Assembly: GCF_008632335.1 (NCBI RefSeq)
Contig: NZ_VWXX01000018.1
Span: forward strand, 1-64,000
Length of the DNA: 64,000 nt
Direction of reading: 5' to 3'
Origin: Thiohalocapsa marina
Lineage (GTDB): Bacteria; Pseudomonadota; Gammaproteobacteria; Chromatiales; Chromatiaceae
Below the pieces are notes generated by a model. That model saw nothing but the letters and a program-made list of their open reading frames with translations, was not told where the DNA came from and made no database searches. Shown piece by piece: positions 8,243 to 17,725 of the stretch (position 1 is the stretch's first letter; every line of letters begins with the position of its first letter). A program made the translations under genes and the position numbers.

Positions 8243-9256
8243 ATGCGCATTTCTGCACACCCCGGACAGCAAACAGCCGCCCGGCCATCGACCGCATTGC
8301 CGCAGCCGTCTGTCGAGACGGCGGCTGGGTCCATGATCTGGCGTCCTGCGGCGGCGTTGCGGCAATCCCGCACCGTCGAGCGACTGATCACCGGCCAACC
8401 CACCATGGATGGGGCCGGCGTGCGCCTGACCCGGGTGCTGACGCAGGACCTGCAGCGGCGGCTCGATCCCTTCCTGATGCTGGACAACTTCGACAGCGAC
8501 AAGGCCGACGACTACATCGCCGGCTTCCCGGAGCATCCGCATCGCGGCTTCGAGACGGTCACCTACATGATCGCCGGCCGCATGCGGCACCGAGACAGCG
8601 CTGGTCACGAAGGCCTGCTGGAAAATGGTGGCGTGCAATGGATGACTGCCGGGCGCGGCATCGTCCATTCCGAGATCCCGCAACAGGAGGCGGGTGTGAT
8701 GGAAGGCTTTCAACTCTGGCTGAACCTGCCGGCCCGGGACAAGATGCGCGCGCCCTGGTATCGAGATTTCGCCGCTGCGGACCTGCCCCGATTCAGGACG
8801 GGTAGCAAAGCAGCAGGCACCGAAGCAATAGGTGCCGAAGTCGTCCTGATCGCCGGTGAGAGCCACGGACTCAAAGGCGCGATGACGCGCGCCCACACCG
8901 AGCCCCTGTTTCTGGACATCCACCTCGACGCCCAAGGCCGCTTCGCCCAGCCTTTGCCGGCCGATCACAACGCCTTTGTCTACGTCTACCGTGGCGAGGC
9001 GCGGATCGGCGACACCCGGGTGCCGCGCAAGCGCATGGCGATCCTGGACAATGCCGCGGCCAGTGACGGGGTCCTGATCGAGGCCGCTACCGAGAACACC
9101 CGCGTGTTGTTGCTCGCCGGCCGCCCACTGAACGAACCCATCGTCCAGCATGGCCCCTTCGTCATGAACAGCCGCCAGGAGATTTACCAGGCCATCATGG
9201 ATTTCCAGCAAGGTCACCTGACCAACTCCAAAGACGCCACAGGATCCACAGCATGA
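8243..9256 (+). CDS. Pirin family protein (bicupin)
   Basis: 337 residues from ATG 8243, which has a good ribosome site (GAGGAAA). A second in-frame ATG at 8333 would give a start more typical of the family, so the first 30 residues may be extra. Pirin signature: FPEHPHRGFETVTY with the metal-binding histidines, then GGVQWMTAGRGIVHSE; a second cupin domain closes the protein. Bacterial pirins such as YhhW act as quercetinases, fitting the neighbouring quinone reductase. Its stop overlaps the start of the adaptor gene (ATGA, 9253-9256). Confidence 0.9.
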   Translation: MRISAHPGQQTAARPSTALPQPSVETAAGSMIWRPAAALRQSRTVERLITGQPTMDGAGVRLTRVLTQDLQRRLDPFLMLDNFDSDKADDYIAGFPEHPHRGFETVTYMIAGRMRHRDSAGHEGLLENGGVQWMTAGRGIVHSEIPQQEAGVMEGFQLWLNLPARDKMRAPWYRDFAAADLPRFRTGSKAAGTEAIGAEVVLIAGESHGLKGAMTRAHTEPLFLDIHLDAQGRFAQPLPADHNAFVYVYRGEARIGDTRVPRKRMAILDNAAASDGVLIEAATENTRVLLLAGRPLNEPIVQHGPFVMNSRQEIYQAIMDFQQGHLTNSKDATGSTA

Positions 9257-10470
9257 GCAACATCGGCATGAGACACACCGCTGGCAGGCATCTGACCAGG
9301 GCCTGGCTGCTCACCGCCTTCACCGGGGTCAGTATGCTGCTGCTCGCCGGCTGTGAGGGTGCGGGCAATCAGGGTGCAGCAGACCCTGCCGGTGCGGCCG
9401 GCAAGCCGGTTGCGGAGGTTGGCGTGATCCGCATCGCACCGCAACCCCTGACCTTGCGCACAGAGTTGCCGGGTCGCACCGCGCCCTATGCCATCGCCGA
9501 GGTGCGCCCCCAGGTGGGCGGCATCATCCAGGCGCGTCTGTTCGAGGAAGGCAGCCAGATCGAGGCAGAACAGCAGCTCTACCAGATCGACGATGCGCGC
9601 TATCGGGCGGCCTTCGACAGCGCGGCAGCGGCCCTGCAACGCTCGCGCGCCACCCATGCCCGCGCGCGCATGAAGGCCGAGCGCTATGCCGACCTGCTGG
9701 AGAGCAAGTCGGTCAGCCAGGAGGACTACGACGATGTCCAGGTGGCGCTCAAGGAGGCCGCGGCCAGTGTCGCCGTGGACGAGGCCGCGCTGGCTGCCGC
9801 GCGCATCGCCCTGGATGACACCCGCGTGGTCTCGCCCATCGCCGGTCGCATCGGCCGCTCCAGCGTCACCCAGGGTGCGCTGGTCACGGCGAACCAGCCG
9901 ATGGCCCTGGCCACGGTGCGTCAGCTCGACCCCATTCATGTCGACCTGACCCAATCCAGCGCCCAGGTGCTGCGGCTGCGTCGCGCGCTGGAGGACGGCC
10001 GCCTGCAGCGCCCCGGCGGTGAGCAGCCCAAGGTCACCCTGATCCTGGAGGACGGCACCACCTATCCCCATGCGGGACGCCTTGCCTTCTCCGAGGTCAA
10101 TGTCGACGAGGGCACTGGCTCCCTGACCCTGCGTGCGACCTTCCCCAACCCGGACGGCGTGCTGCTGCCCGGCATGTTCGTCCGCGCCCTGGTGGAGGAA
10201 GGGCTCCGCCCGGACGCCATCCTGGCGCCCCAGCAGGCCGTGCAGCGCGACCGCCGCGGCAATCCCTATGTGTTCGTGCTGGGTGACGACGGCACCATCG
10301 AGCAGCGCCAGGTCGAGACCAACCGCGCACTGCAGGACCAATGGCTGATCGACGCCGGTCTGCAGCCCGGTGAGCGCGTGGTGGTCGATGGCCTGCAGAA
10401 GGTCAAGCCGGGAGACACGGCACGCGCGGTGGAGGCGGACGCGCCATCGGCCAGCGACGCCGCGGGCTGA
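9253..10470 (+). CDS. RND efflux periplasmic adaptor lipoprotein (AcrA/MexA type)
   Basis: 405 residues. The lipobox LLLAGC near residue 33 marks a lipoprotein signal. AcrA-type order is visible: barrel/lipoyl half GRTAPYAIAEVRPQVGG, helical hairpin rich in Ala and Arg, second lipoyl half RVVSPIAGRIGRSSVTQGAL, and a beta-barrel with LPGMFVRALVEEG. It links the inner-membrane pump encoded 65 bases downstream to an outer-membrane channel; no TolC/OprM gene is adjacent. Translationally coupled to pirin. Confidence 0.93.
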   Translation: MSNIGMRHTAGRHLTRAWLLTAFTGVSMLLLAGCEGAGNQGAADPAGAAGKPVAEVGVIRIAPQPLTLRTELPGRTAPYAIAEVRPQVGGIIQARLFEEGSQIEAEQQLYQIDDARYRAAFDSAAAALQRSRATHARARMKAERYADLLESKSVSQEDYDDVQVALKEAAASVAVDEAALAAARIALDDTRVVSPIAGRIGRSSVTQGALVTANQPMALATVRQLDPIHVDLTQSSAQVLRLRRALEDGRLQRPGGEQPKVTLILEDGTTYPHAGRLAFSEVNVDEGTGSLTLRATFPNPDGVLLPGMFVRALVEEGLRPDAILAPQQAVQRDRRGNPYVFVLGDDGTIEQRQVETNRALQDQWLIDAGLQPGERVVVDGLQKVKPGDTARAVEADAPSASDAAG

Positions 10471-10535
10471 TCCGCGTGCTGATCAGTATCGCGCCGCCCA
10501 TCCTTCACACCCCCTGAACCCGAGACCCAGCCACC

Positions 10536-13500
10536 ATGGCCCGATTTTTTGTTGACCGACCCGTGTTCGCCTGGGTCATCGCCATTCTCATCATGCTCGG
10601 GGGCACCCTGTCGATCCTGAGCCTGCCGGTTTCCCAGTACCCGGCCATTGCGCCGCCGGCCATCAGCATCACCGCCAGCTATCCCGGCGCCTCGGCACAG
10701 ACGCTGGAGGACTCGGTGACCCAGGTCATCGAGCAGCAGATGAACGGACTCGACGGCCTGCGCTACATGTCCTCCACCAGCGAGTCGAACGGGGTTGCGA
10801 CCATCACCCTGACCTTCGACAACGGCACGGACCCGGACATCGCCCAGATGCAGGTGCAGAACAAGCTGCAGCTGGCCACGGCGCTGCTGCCCGCCGCGGT
10901 GAGCCAGCAGGGCATCAAGGTTGCCAAGTCGGTGCGCAACTTCCTGATGGTCGCGGCCTTCGTCTCCCGCGACGGAAGCATGAGCGGTGCCGATCTGGGC
11001 GATTACGTCGCCAGCCAGGTGTTCGACGAGATCAGCCGGGTCAAGGGTGTCGGCGAGATCACCCTGTTCGAGTCGCAGTATGCCATGCGCATCTGGCTGG
11101 ATCCGCACAGACTCAATCAGTTCGGGCTCACCCCCGCGGACGTGACCGCATCCCTGCGTGCCGAGAACGCCCAGATCTCCGCTGGCCAGCTCGGCGCCAT
11201 CCCCGCCCTGGAAGGCCAGCAGCTCACCGCCACCATCAATGTGCAGAGTCGCCTCAACTCGCCCGAGGAATTCGGCGCCATTCGTCTGCGCACCAGTGCC
11301 GAGGGCGGTACCGTCTATCTGCGCGATGTGGCCCGCATCGAACTCGGCAGCGAGGTCTACGGCAAGAGTGCCCGCCACAACGGCCAGCCGGCCGCCGGCA
11401 TGGCCATCCGTCTGGCCAGCGGGGCCAACGCCCTGGACACCGCCGATCGGGTCAAGGTCCGGCTGGCGGAACTCTCGGCCTTCTTCCCGCCGGGCATGGA
11501 GGTGATCTTCCCCTATGACACAACCCCCTTCGTGCGCATCTCCATCCAGGAGGTGGTGAAGACCCTGCTCGAGGCGGTGCTGCTGGTGTTCGTGGTGATG
11601 TATCTGTTCCTGCAGAACCTGCGCGCCACCCTGATCCCGACCATCGCGGTGCCCGTGGTGCTGTTGGGCACCTTTGGCGTGCTTGCGGCCTTCGGCTACT
11701 CGATCAACACGCTGACGCTCTTTGCCATGGTGCTGGCCATCGGCCTGTTGGTGGATGACGCCATCGTGGTGGTGGAGAACGTCGAGCGCGTCATGCACGA
11801 GGAGGGACTGCCACCGAAGGAGGCGACCCGCCGTTCCATGGACCAGATCACCAGCGCCTTGATCGGCATTGCCCTGGTGCTGTCGGCGGTGTTCGTGCCC
11901 ATGGCCTTCTTCGGCGGCTCCACCGGGGTCATCTACCGTCAGTTCTCCATCACCATCGTGTCGGCCATGCTGCTGTCGGTGGTGGTGGCATTGACCCTGA
12001 CACCGGCACTGACCGCAACCATGCTGAAGCCGTTACCACCCGGCAAGGGATCGCCCCAGGACGGAGGCGAGGCGCACGGGTCCGGCCAGGGACGCGGGCC
12101 TTTCGGCAGGTTCTTCGACGGTTTCAATCGACTGTTCGAGCGCACGGTCGGCGTCTATCTGGGCGGGGTGCGCTTCAGTCTGCGGCGGCGCTGGCTGTTC
12201 CTGGGGCTTTATGGTGTGCTGGTGGCGGCCATGGCGATCGGCTATGCCCGGTTGCCCAGCGCCTTTCTGCCGGAGGAGGACCAAGGCTTTCTCATCCTGC
12301 AGGCCATGCTGCCGCCCGGCGCCACTCAGGAGCGCACGCTGGAGGTTCTCGAACAGGTCGAGGCCCACTTCCTGGAAAACGAGCCCGAAGCGGTGCGCGA
12401 GCTGATCACGGTGGCCGGTTTCAGCTTCGCCGGTCAGGGACAGAACATGGCACTGGGCTTCGTGCAGCTGAAGGACTGGTCCGAACGCCAACGCCCGGAT
12501 CTTGGCGTGAATGCCGTGGTCGGGCGGGCCATGCAGGCCTTCTCCGGTATCCGCGATGCCCAGGTGTTCGCCTTCGTGCCGCCGGCGGTGGTCGAACTCG
12601 GCACCGCCTCGGGCTGGGATCTGCAGTTGCAGGATCGCGCCAATCTCGGTCACGAGGCCCTGATGGCCGCGCGCGGTCAGCTGCTTGGCATGGCGTCGGC
12701 GCACCCGGCGCTGGTTGGCGTGCGCCCGAATGGTCGTCAGGACGAGCCTCAATACCAGATCCATGTTGACCGCACCAAGGCGGGCGCGCTGGGTTTGTCG
12801 CTGGCGGACATCAATCAGGCCCTGTCAGTGGCCTGGGGCAGCGCCTATGTGGACGACTTCGTGCACGAGGGGCGGGTGAAGAAGGTCTACGTGCAGGCCG
12901 ACACCCCCTATCGCATGCTGCCCGAGGATCTGGATGCCTGGTATGTGCGCAACGCCGAGGGTGACATGGTGCCCTTCTCGGCCTTTGCCACCGCCGAATG
13001 GACCTTCGGCTCACCCCGGCTGGAGCGCTACAACGGCCTGCCGTCGGCGGAGGTGCTCGGTCAGAGTCCGCCCGGGGTCAGCTCGGGCGAGGCCATGGCA
13101 GTGGTGGAGGAGCTGGCCGAGCAGCTCCCGCCCGGCATCGACCTGGCCTGGACCGGGATCTCCTACGAGGAGCGTGCCGCCGGCTCCCAGGCCCCGGCAC
13201 TCTACGCCCTGTCGATTCTGGTGGTCTTCCTGGCCCTGGCGGCACTCTACGAGAGCTGGTCGGTCCCCTTCGCGGTCATGCTGGTGGTGCCCATCGGCGT
13301 GCTCGGGGCCGTGCTGGCCGCACTGGGGCGTGGCCTGCCGAGCGACATCTACTTCCAGGTCGGCCTGCTCGCCACCATCGGCCTGGCCTCGAAGAACGCC
13401 ATCCTCATCGTCGAGTTCGCCAAAACCCTGCAGGAGCAGGGGCGCGATGCGGTGTCTGCGGCCATCGAGGCCGCCCGCATGCGTATCCGGCCCATCGTCA

Positions 13501-13694
13501 TGACCTCGCTGGCCTTTGGCTTCGGTGTGCTGCCGCTGGCGATCAGCAGCGGTGCGGGCGCGGGCGGTCGGCAGGCGATCGGCACCGGCGTCCTCGGCGG
13601 CGTGATCGCGGCCACCTTGGTTGGGGTGCTGTTCGTGCCCCTGTTCTTCGTGCTGATTCGCCGACGCCTGTCGGCGGCGTCGTCCGGAGACTGA
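10536..13694 (+). CDS. RND multidrug efflux pump, HAE1 family (AcrB/MexB type)
   Basis: 1052 residues, normal for AcrB-type pumps. N-terminus [17 protein letters not shown] is typical; TM4 carries the proton-relay pair in [17 protein letters not shown]; two large periplasmic loops and twelve TM segments are present. A Gly-rich stretch ([18 protein letters not shown]) lengthens the central cytoplasmic linker. Proton-driven export of hydrophobic drugs or quinone-like compounds is expected, consistent with azoR and pirin in the same operon. Transcription likely ends at the hairpin at 13715-13745. Confidence 0.95.
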   Translation: MARFFVDRPVFAWVIAILIMLGGTLSILSLPVSQYPAIAPPAISITASYPGASAQTLEDSVTQVIEQQMNGLDGLRYMSSTSESNGVATITLTFDNGTDPDIAQMQVQNKLQLATALLPAAVSQQGIKVAKSVRNFLMVAAFVSRDGSMSGADLGDYVASQVFDEISRVKGVGEITLFESQYAMRIWLDPHRLNQFGLTPADVTASLRAENAQISAGQLGAIPALEGQQLTATINVQSRLNSPEEFGAIRLRTSAEGGTVYLRDVARIELGSEVYGKSARHNGQPAAGMAIRLASGANALDTADRVKVRLAELSAFFPPGMEVIFPYDTTPFVRISIQEVVKTLLEAVLLVFVVMYLFLQNLRATLIPTIAVPVVLLGTFGVLAAFGYSINTLTLFAMVLAIGLLVDDAIVVVENVERVMHEEGLPPKEATRRSMDQITSALIGIALVLSAVFVPMAFFGGSTGVIYRQFSITIVSAMLLSVVVALTLTPALTATMLKPLPPGKGSPQDGGEAHGSGQGRGPFGRFFDGFNRLFERTVGVYLGGVRFSLRRRWLFLGLYGVLVAAMAIGYARLPSAFLPEEDQGFLILQAMLPPGATQERTLEVLEQVEAHFLENEPEAVRELITVAGFSFAGQGQNMALGFVQLKDWSERQRPDLGVNAVVGRAMQAFSGIRDAQVFAFVPPAVVELGTASGWDLQLQDRANLGHEALMAARGQLLGMASAHPALVGVRPNGRQDEPQYQIHVDRTKAGALGLSLADINQALSVAWGSAYVDDFVHEGRVKKVYVQADTPYRMLPEDLDAWYVRNAEGDMVPFSAFATAEWTFGSPRLERYNGLPSAEVLGQSPPGVSSGEAMAVVEELAEQLPPGIDLAWTGISYEERAAGSQAPALYALSILVVFLALAALYESWSVPFAVMLVVPIGVLGAVLAALGRGLPSDIYFQVGLLATIGLASKNAILIVEFAKTLQEQGRDAVSAAIEAARMRIRPIVMTSLAFGFGVLPLAISSGAGAGGRQAIGTGVLGGVIAATLVGVLFVPLFFVLIRRRLSAASSGD

Positions 13695-13714
13695 TCCGCA
13701 GACGGGCAGGGGTG

Positions 13715-13745
13715 CTCGGGTTGGTCAATTTTTGACCAACCCGAG
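13715..13745. terminator. Hairpin terminator after the RND operon
   Basis: Perfect 14-bp inverted repeat CTCGGGTTGGTCAA / TTGACCAACCCGAG with a TTT loop, 20 bases after the pump stop codon. There is no long T-run after it, so it may act as a strong hairpin or bidirectional terminator. Confidence 0.7.
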
Positions 13746-14072
13746 CCGCGCCCAAGGCGGTTTCGGAGGTTAGCGCATCGTTCCAGCGGCTGCGCACAGG
13801 GTTATCCACAGCGGCTGTGGATTATGCCTCGACCCAGGGCAGGGGGCGGCGCAGCCGCCGGGCGGGGCGGTGCACGGATGCCGGCCGCGAGGGTGCTTCG
13901 GGCCGCGCAGGGACCAAGCAGCTGCGATTCGAGTCATGTTGCAGCCGCATGCCCGAACGGCGTTTCACGCGGCTGACGCCCATTGCGCAGTGCGCGTCCA
14001 GGCCGCGGCTGGCTCGGGCGGTTCCTGATTCAGGTCGTCCCGGGCACAGGCGACCTTGGCCTGGACGCAGGA
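13746..14072. other. Intergenic region with an inverted pair of DnaA-box-like sites
   Basis: No gene recognised. TTATCCACA (13802-13810) is a consensus DnaA box; TGTGGATTA (13816-13824) is a one-mismatch box in the opposite orientation. Together they form a near-palindrome. No AT-rich unwinding element, dnaA or dnaN gene lies nearby, so this is not read as the chromosome origin. Confidence 0.45.
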
Positions 14073-15263
14073 TTACAGCGCCGCGCGCAAGACGCTGACG
14101 ATGTCCGCTTCGCTCATCGCCGGACGAGCCGGCAGCCGGCCCTGGTCGTCATGGACGATGCGCAGGGTTTCCTTGGCGTAGGTCTCGATCAAGCGGTCGT
14201 CGATGCCCAGATCCGAGAACCGTGTCGGGCAGCCGATGAACTTCAGAAAGGTCTCGAAGCGGTCGATGCCGGCGAGGGCACAGGCCAGATCGTCCGGGCC
14301 GCTGGCCGTCAGTCCGAAGATGCGCTCGGCGAATTGCACGAACTTTGCCGGGTTGGCGTTGGCGGCGAAACGCATCCAGGCCGGATTGATGATGGCCAGG
14401 CCCGCGGCATGGGTGATGTCGTGCAGGGCCGAGACGGTGTGCTCGATCATGTGTACCGGATAGCCCGCACTACCGCTGCCGCTGCTGATCCAGCCGTTGA
14501 GCGCGACGGTGGCCGCCCACTGCAGCTGGGTGCGTGCGTTCAGGTCGCGACCGTCGGCAACGGCCTTGGGGCCGTACTCCATCGCCGTGATGATCACGCC
14601 TTCGGCAAAGCGGTCTTGGATCGGCGTGTCGCCGCTGCCGTTGAAGTAACTCTCGGTGATGTGGGTGATCAGGTCGCAGACGCCATAGGCTGTCTGATCC
14701 GGGGGCACGCTCAGGGTCAGTTCGGGGTCGAGCAGCGCGATCCTGGGGTACAGGCACGGGGCCATGACGAAGGACTTCTCCTTGCGCTCCGCGTTGGAGA
14801 TCACCGCGGTGCCGTTCATCTCGGAGCCGGTCGCCGCCAGGGTCGGCACCGTAATCAGCGGCAGTGCCTGGGTCGGGATGTGAGGCTGCGGCTGACCGTG
14901 GAAGATCATATCCCACGGATCGCCGTCGTAGAGGGCGGCCGCCGCGATCACCTTGGCTGCGTCCATCACGCTGCCGCCGCCCAGCGCGACCACCAGGTCG
15001 CAGTGGTTGTCACGCGCCGTCGACGCACCCCGTTTCACCGAGCTGATGCGCGGATTGGGCTCGATACCGTCGCACTCGAAGACGGTCACACCCGCCTCGG
15101 CAAGGCTGCTGAGCGCGCGCTCGAAGGTGCCGGCACGCTTGACGCTGCCACCGCCTGTGACCACCAGGGCACGCTGGCCAAGGGGGCGGGCAAGCTCACC
15201 CAGGCGCGACAGGGTACCGGCGCCGAAGACCAGGCGGGTTGGGTTATGAAAGTCGAACTGCAT
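14073..15263 (-). CDS. Iron-containing alcohol dehydrogenase (YqhD/BDH-like)
   Basis: 396 residues. NAD(P)-binding GGGSVMDAAK, the PTLAATGSEMN block, and metal ligands in CDLITH and VHMIEHTVSALHDITHAAG define the group III (Fe/Zn) alcohol dehydrogenases. The start at 15263 (MQFDFHNPTRLVFGAG) is preferred because the upstream ATG at 15278 overlaps the AGGAG ribosome site. Likely NAD(P)H-dependent aldehyde or ketone reduction; the substrate is not evident. It stands alone, with a 327-base intergenic region beyond its 3' end. Confidence 0.9.
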   Translation of the reverse strand: MQFDFHNPTRLVFGAGTLSRLGELARPLGQRALVVTGGGSVKRAGTFERALSSLAEAGVTVFECDGIEPNPRISSVKRGASTARDNHCDLVVALGGGSVMDAAKVIAAAALYDGDPWDMIFHGQPQPHIPTQALPLITVPTLAATGSEMNGTAVISNAERKEKSFVMAPCLYPRIALLDPELTLSVPPDQTAYGVCDLITHITESYFNGSGDTPIQDRFAEGVIITAMEYGPKAVADGRDLNARTQLQWAATVALNGWISSGSGSAGYPVHMIEHTVSALHDITHAAGLAIINPAWMRFAANANPAKFVQFAERIFGLTASGPDDLACALAGIDRFETFLKFIGCPTRFSDLGIDDRLIETYAKETLRIVHDDQGRLPARPAMSEADIVSVLRAAL

Positions 15264-15583
15264 GACATGGCTCCTCAAGGATGGGAATTCGGTTGGGTGA
15301 GTTGGGGGTCTTGTGCCCGGGCCCGAGGGGCGGTCGCACTTTTCTCCTGAAAGTGTGCCCGATTCTCGATACCCTTGCAGCCTTGGTGAAGCGATCCTTG
15401 TCGGGGACGGCCTTTCTGGGGGACGCCTTTCTGGGGGACAGTGTATTAAACCGGGCCAGGGGCAGCCCAGTTGCGGGTGCAGCGACCAGGCCGATTGACC
15501 AATGCAACACGCGCCAGGCCCGTCGGTCCGGTTAAGCGAGATCTATCGGCCTCAGTCATCGCAGACAAACGGGGAGGAGAGCA
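15264..15583. other. Intergenic region with 15-bp tandem repeat
   Basis: Separates divergent genes. The only structure seen is a 15-bp unit, CCTTTCTGGGGGACR, twice in tandem (15411-15440). Open frames across it do not resemble proteins. Confidence 0.4.
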
Positions 15584-16195
15584 ATGCTGATCAGTGTGTT
15601 TGGCGCCACCGGCGGCACAGGCCGGCAGGTGGTTGAGCAGGCGTTGGCGCAGGGACATCAGGTCAAGGCGCTGGTGCGCACGCCGGAGAAGCTGGGCGAG
15701 CGACCCGGTTTGGTCCTGCTCCCCGGCGATGTGCGCGATGCCGACGCAACCGCTGGCTGCGTCGAGGGCACGGATGCCGTGGTCTGCGTGCTGGGTTCGC
15801 ATGGCAGCAAGACGCCGATCGAGGCCGTCGGCACCGAGCAGATCCTGAAGGCCATGCAGGCGCACGGGGTGCGCCGACTGGTGGCGGTGACCTCGCTCGG
15901 GGTTGGTGACAGCCGAGATCAGATCAACCCGGTGTTCCGGCTCATCATGGATCTGACGCTGAAGCCGATCATGCAGGCCAAGGAGGCGCAGGAGCAACTG
16001 ATCAAGGCCAGCGGACTGGACTGGACCATCGTCCGGCCCGGTGGGCTCACCGATGGCCCGCGCACCGGGCAGTACCGGCACGGGCTCGACCGCGGAATCA
16101 AGGGCGGGCGCATCAGTCGGGCCGATGTCGCGGAGTTCGTACTGCGGCAGGTCGGTGACATGACCTACCTGCAGCAGACGCCGGCGGTGACCTGA
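15584..16195 (+). CDS. NAD(P)-binding atypical short-chain reductase (NmrA/BVR-B-like)
   Basis: 203 residues with a strong GGAGGAG ribosome site. N-terminal Rossmann motif ISVFGATGGTGRQVV (GxxGxxG), then DVRDADATAGCVEGTDAVVC, and the WTIVRPGGLTDG segment characteristic of NmrA-like and biliverdin-reductase-B-like atypical SDRs. The catalytic Tyr/Lys pair of classical SDRs is absent, as usual in this group. Substrate unknown; a redox or stress role is common for relatives. Confidence 0.85.
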   Translation: MLISVFGATGGTGRQVVEQALAQGHQVKALVRTPEKLGERPGLVLLPGDVRDADATAGCVEGTDAVVCVLGSHGSKTPIEAVGTEQILKAMQAHGVRRLVAVTSLGVGDSRDQINPVFRLIMDLTLKPIMQAKEAQEQLIKASGLDWTIVRPGGLTDGPRTGQYRHGLDRGIKGGRISRADVAEFVLRQVGDMTYLQQTPAVT

Positions 16196-16235
16196 GTCAG
16201 GATTTGACGCAGGGCAGGGGGGGAGTCATCAGCAT

Positions 16236-16398
16236 TTCCCTAGGGCGATGCTGATTTATCGACCTCCTGGCCAAAAATCAGCACGCGATTCGAAAACGCG
16301 ATTTCCGAACCGCTTCATTTTCAGCGGCTTGCGCCGCTGAAAATGGCGGAGCATCCTGCCCCGCGCCGGACATGCTGAATAGATCGGCATGTCCCTAG
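16236..16398. repeat. REP-like palindrome, copy C, with an internal 13-bp hairpin
   Basis: Starts around CGATGCTGATTTATC and ends in GGACATGCTGA-ATAGA-TCGGCATGTCC (16368-16394). Compared with copies A and D, three stem pairs differ and all three are compensated on the other strand. Between the halves sits a perfect hairpin CATTTTCAGCGGC-TTGC-GCCGCTGAAAATG (16316-16345). It lies between convergent genes and probably doubles as a bidirectional terminator. Confidence 0.7.
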
Positions 16399-16820
16399 AC
16401 GTAGCGTGCTTCGCGGTTGATCGGCAGGCCTTCGCCCTCCCAGCCGGTAATCCCTCCGGCAAGGCTGTAGACTGACTTGAAGCCCATCATCTGCAGCACT
16501 GCCGCGCCCATCGCGGAACGGCCGCCGGTGGCGCAATAGAGCACAATCGGCCGATCACGATGCGCAGTGAGCCGTGGCAGATGCTTTTCGTAGGTCGGGT
16601 CTGCCGCGGCCTCGAGGATGCCGCGTGGCACCAGCATGGCGTTGGCAAGATGTCCCTGCTCGTGTTCGGAAGATTCCCGCACATCGACCACGAGCAGATC
16701 GTCTGTGGTGTGCTGCAGCTGCTGTAGTTGCTGCGGGGACAGTTCCTTGACGCGGGATTTTGCCGCTTCGACGAAATCCATCAGGGTCAGCGGCGTTTCG
16801 GGGGTCGAAAGGTCGTACAT
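16395..16820 (-). CDS. Single-domain rhodanese-like sulfurtransferase
   Basis: 141 residues. Rhodanese fold with DDLLVVDVRESSEHEQGHLA, the active loop LYCATGGRSA (catalytic Cys in CATGGR) and AGGITGWEGEGLP at the end. No signal peptide, so cytoplasmic. It would carry persulfide sulfur between thiols or cyanide; the donor and acceptor are unknown. A GGGAGA ribosome site precedes the start. It is divergent from arsR, 230 bases apart. Confidence 0.88.
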   Translation of the reverse strand: MYDLSTPETPLTLMDFVEAAKSRVKELSPQQLQQLQHTTDDLLVVDVRESSEHEQGHLANAMLVPRGILEAAADPTYEKHLPRLTAHRDRPIVLYCATGGRSAMGAAVLQMMGFKSVYSLAGGITGWEGEGLPINREARYV

Positions 16821-17050
16821 GGTTTTTCTCCCGGTAGGTTAACCGGTCATTCCACCAGTTCCGTTCTGCCGATGCATTGAGGATTCGTCAGCGCCGATGA
16901 GGGGGCGGCTTGACACAGGGCAAGGGGCGTTGTTGACTCAGCAGGCCTGACTGCATCCTCGAATCGCGTGCTGAAGTGTGGCCCTGGCTTGCATCAGGGA
17001 GGGCTATCGATCGGCGCCTTCCTGATGAACCTGCCCGACTCCAATGAACC

Positions 17051-17404
17051 ATGGCGATCCAAGCGACTGACCTCTTCGCCGCGCTCTCCCACGCCACCCG
17101 ACTCAGGACGCTGATGCTGCTCGTCGAGCATGGCGAGCTTTGCGTCTGCGAGCTCACCCATGCCATCGGTGTGAGCCAGCCGCACCTGTCGCGCCACCTG
17201 TCGCAGTTGCGCGAACTCGGGCTGGTTGCCGATCGCCGCGCCGGGCTCTGGGTGTACTACCGCGTGCATCCCGATCTGCCCGGCTGGGCGCAGGCCGTGC
17301 TGCGGGAGACCCACGCCGGGCTGTGCAACAGTCCGCCCTTCGTTGCCGACTTCAGCGCCCTGAGCGCGATGCCGAACCGACCGGATGCCCCCCGCTGCGC
17401 CTGA
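17051..17404 (+). CDS. arsR: ArsR/SmtB-family arsenic-responsive repressor
   Basis: 117 residues. Winged helix with the metalloid-binding pair Cys31/Cys33 (GELCVCELTHAIG) placed in the recognition-helix region exactly as in E. coli-type ArsR, followed by VSQPHLSRHLSQLRELGLV. As(III) binding would release DNA. It lies upstream of acr3 and the arsJ module on the same strand; an AT-rich inverted repeat at 17557-17583 is the obvious operator candidate. Confidence 0.93.
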   Translation: MAIQATDLFAALSHATRLRTLMLLVEHGELCVCELTHAIGVSQPHLSRHLSQLRELGLVADRRAGLWVYYRVHPDLPGWAQAVLRETHAGLCNSPPFVADFSALSAMPNRPDAPRCA

Positions 17405-17725
17405 CATCTGCGCCTGACATTTGCGCCTGACGAGCGTTTCCGACGGCTGCCTCTGGCGATTGCTGCCGGCAGCCTCTGATCGCGTATGACCGATGGTTGT
17501 CGCCGAGGGCAGGGGCGTGCGCCCGCAGTCGGTTGCCTGTCACCAATTCTTAACTTTTAATATGCGATTTTTCATATATATTACGCAGCAGATCTAGTGC
17601 GCGGTTCAGGTGCGCTCCGTCCTGCAAAGGCCGCGCACCTGGACCCGCCCACTGCATGCACCTGTTCGACTTGCGTGGCGAGCGGACGGGTCGTCCGGCA
17701 GGGCGTTGTTTAACGGAGGGTTGCC
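17405..17725. other. arsR-acr3 intergenic control region
   Basis: 321 bases without a gene. The 3' half is strikingly AT-rich against the GC-rich background and holds the inverted repeat at 17557-17583. The acr3 ribosome site GGAGGG lies just before its start. The arrangement suggests that acr3 and the genes after it have their own ArsR-controlled promoter. Confidence 0.5.
17557..17583. promoter_or_regulatory. AT-rich inverted repeat, candidate ArsR operator/promoter
   Basis: TTAATATG-8 bases-CATATATATTA, an imperfect inverted repeat in a locally AT-rich patch 140 bases before acr3. ArsR operators are typically AT-rich dyads over a promoter. Inferred from position and symmetry. Confidence 0.45.

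Noticed and set aside
10266-11798. 510-codon minus-strand frame across the RND adaptor/pump junction
   Set aside because: Antisense shadow of the two recognised genes; low-complexity His/Gly/Gln product.
13746-14072. Chromosome replication origin
   Set aside because: Only two DnaA boxes, no AT-rich unwinding region, and no dnaA, dnaN, gidA or rpmH nearby.
15281-15535. Possible small gene before the NAD(P)-binding protein
   Set aside because: The open frame has repeat-derived, non-protein-like composition and no ribosome site.
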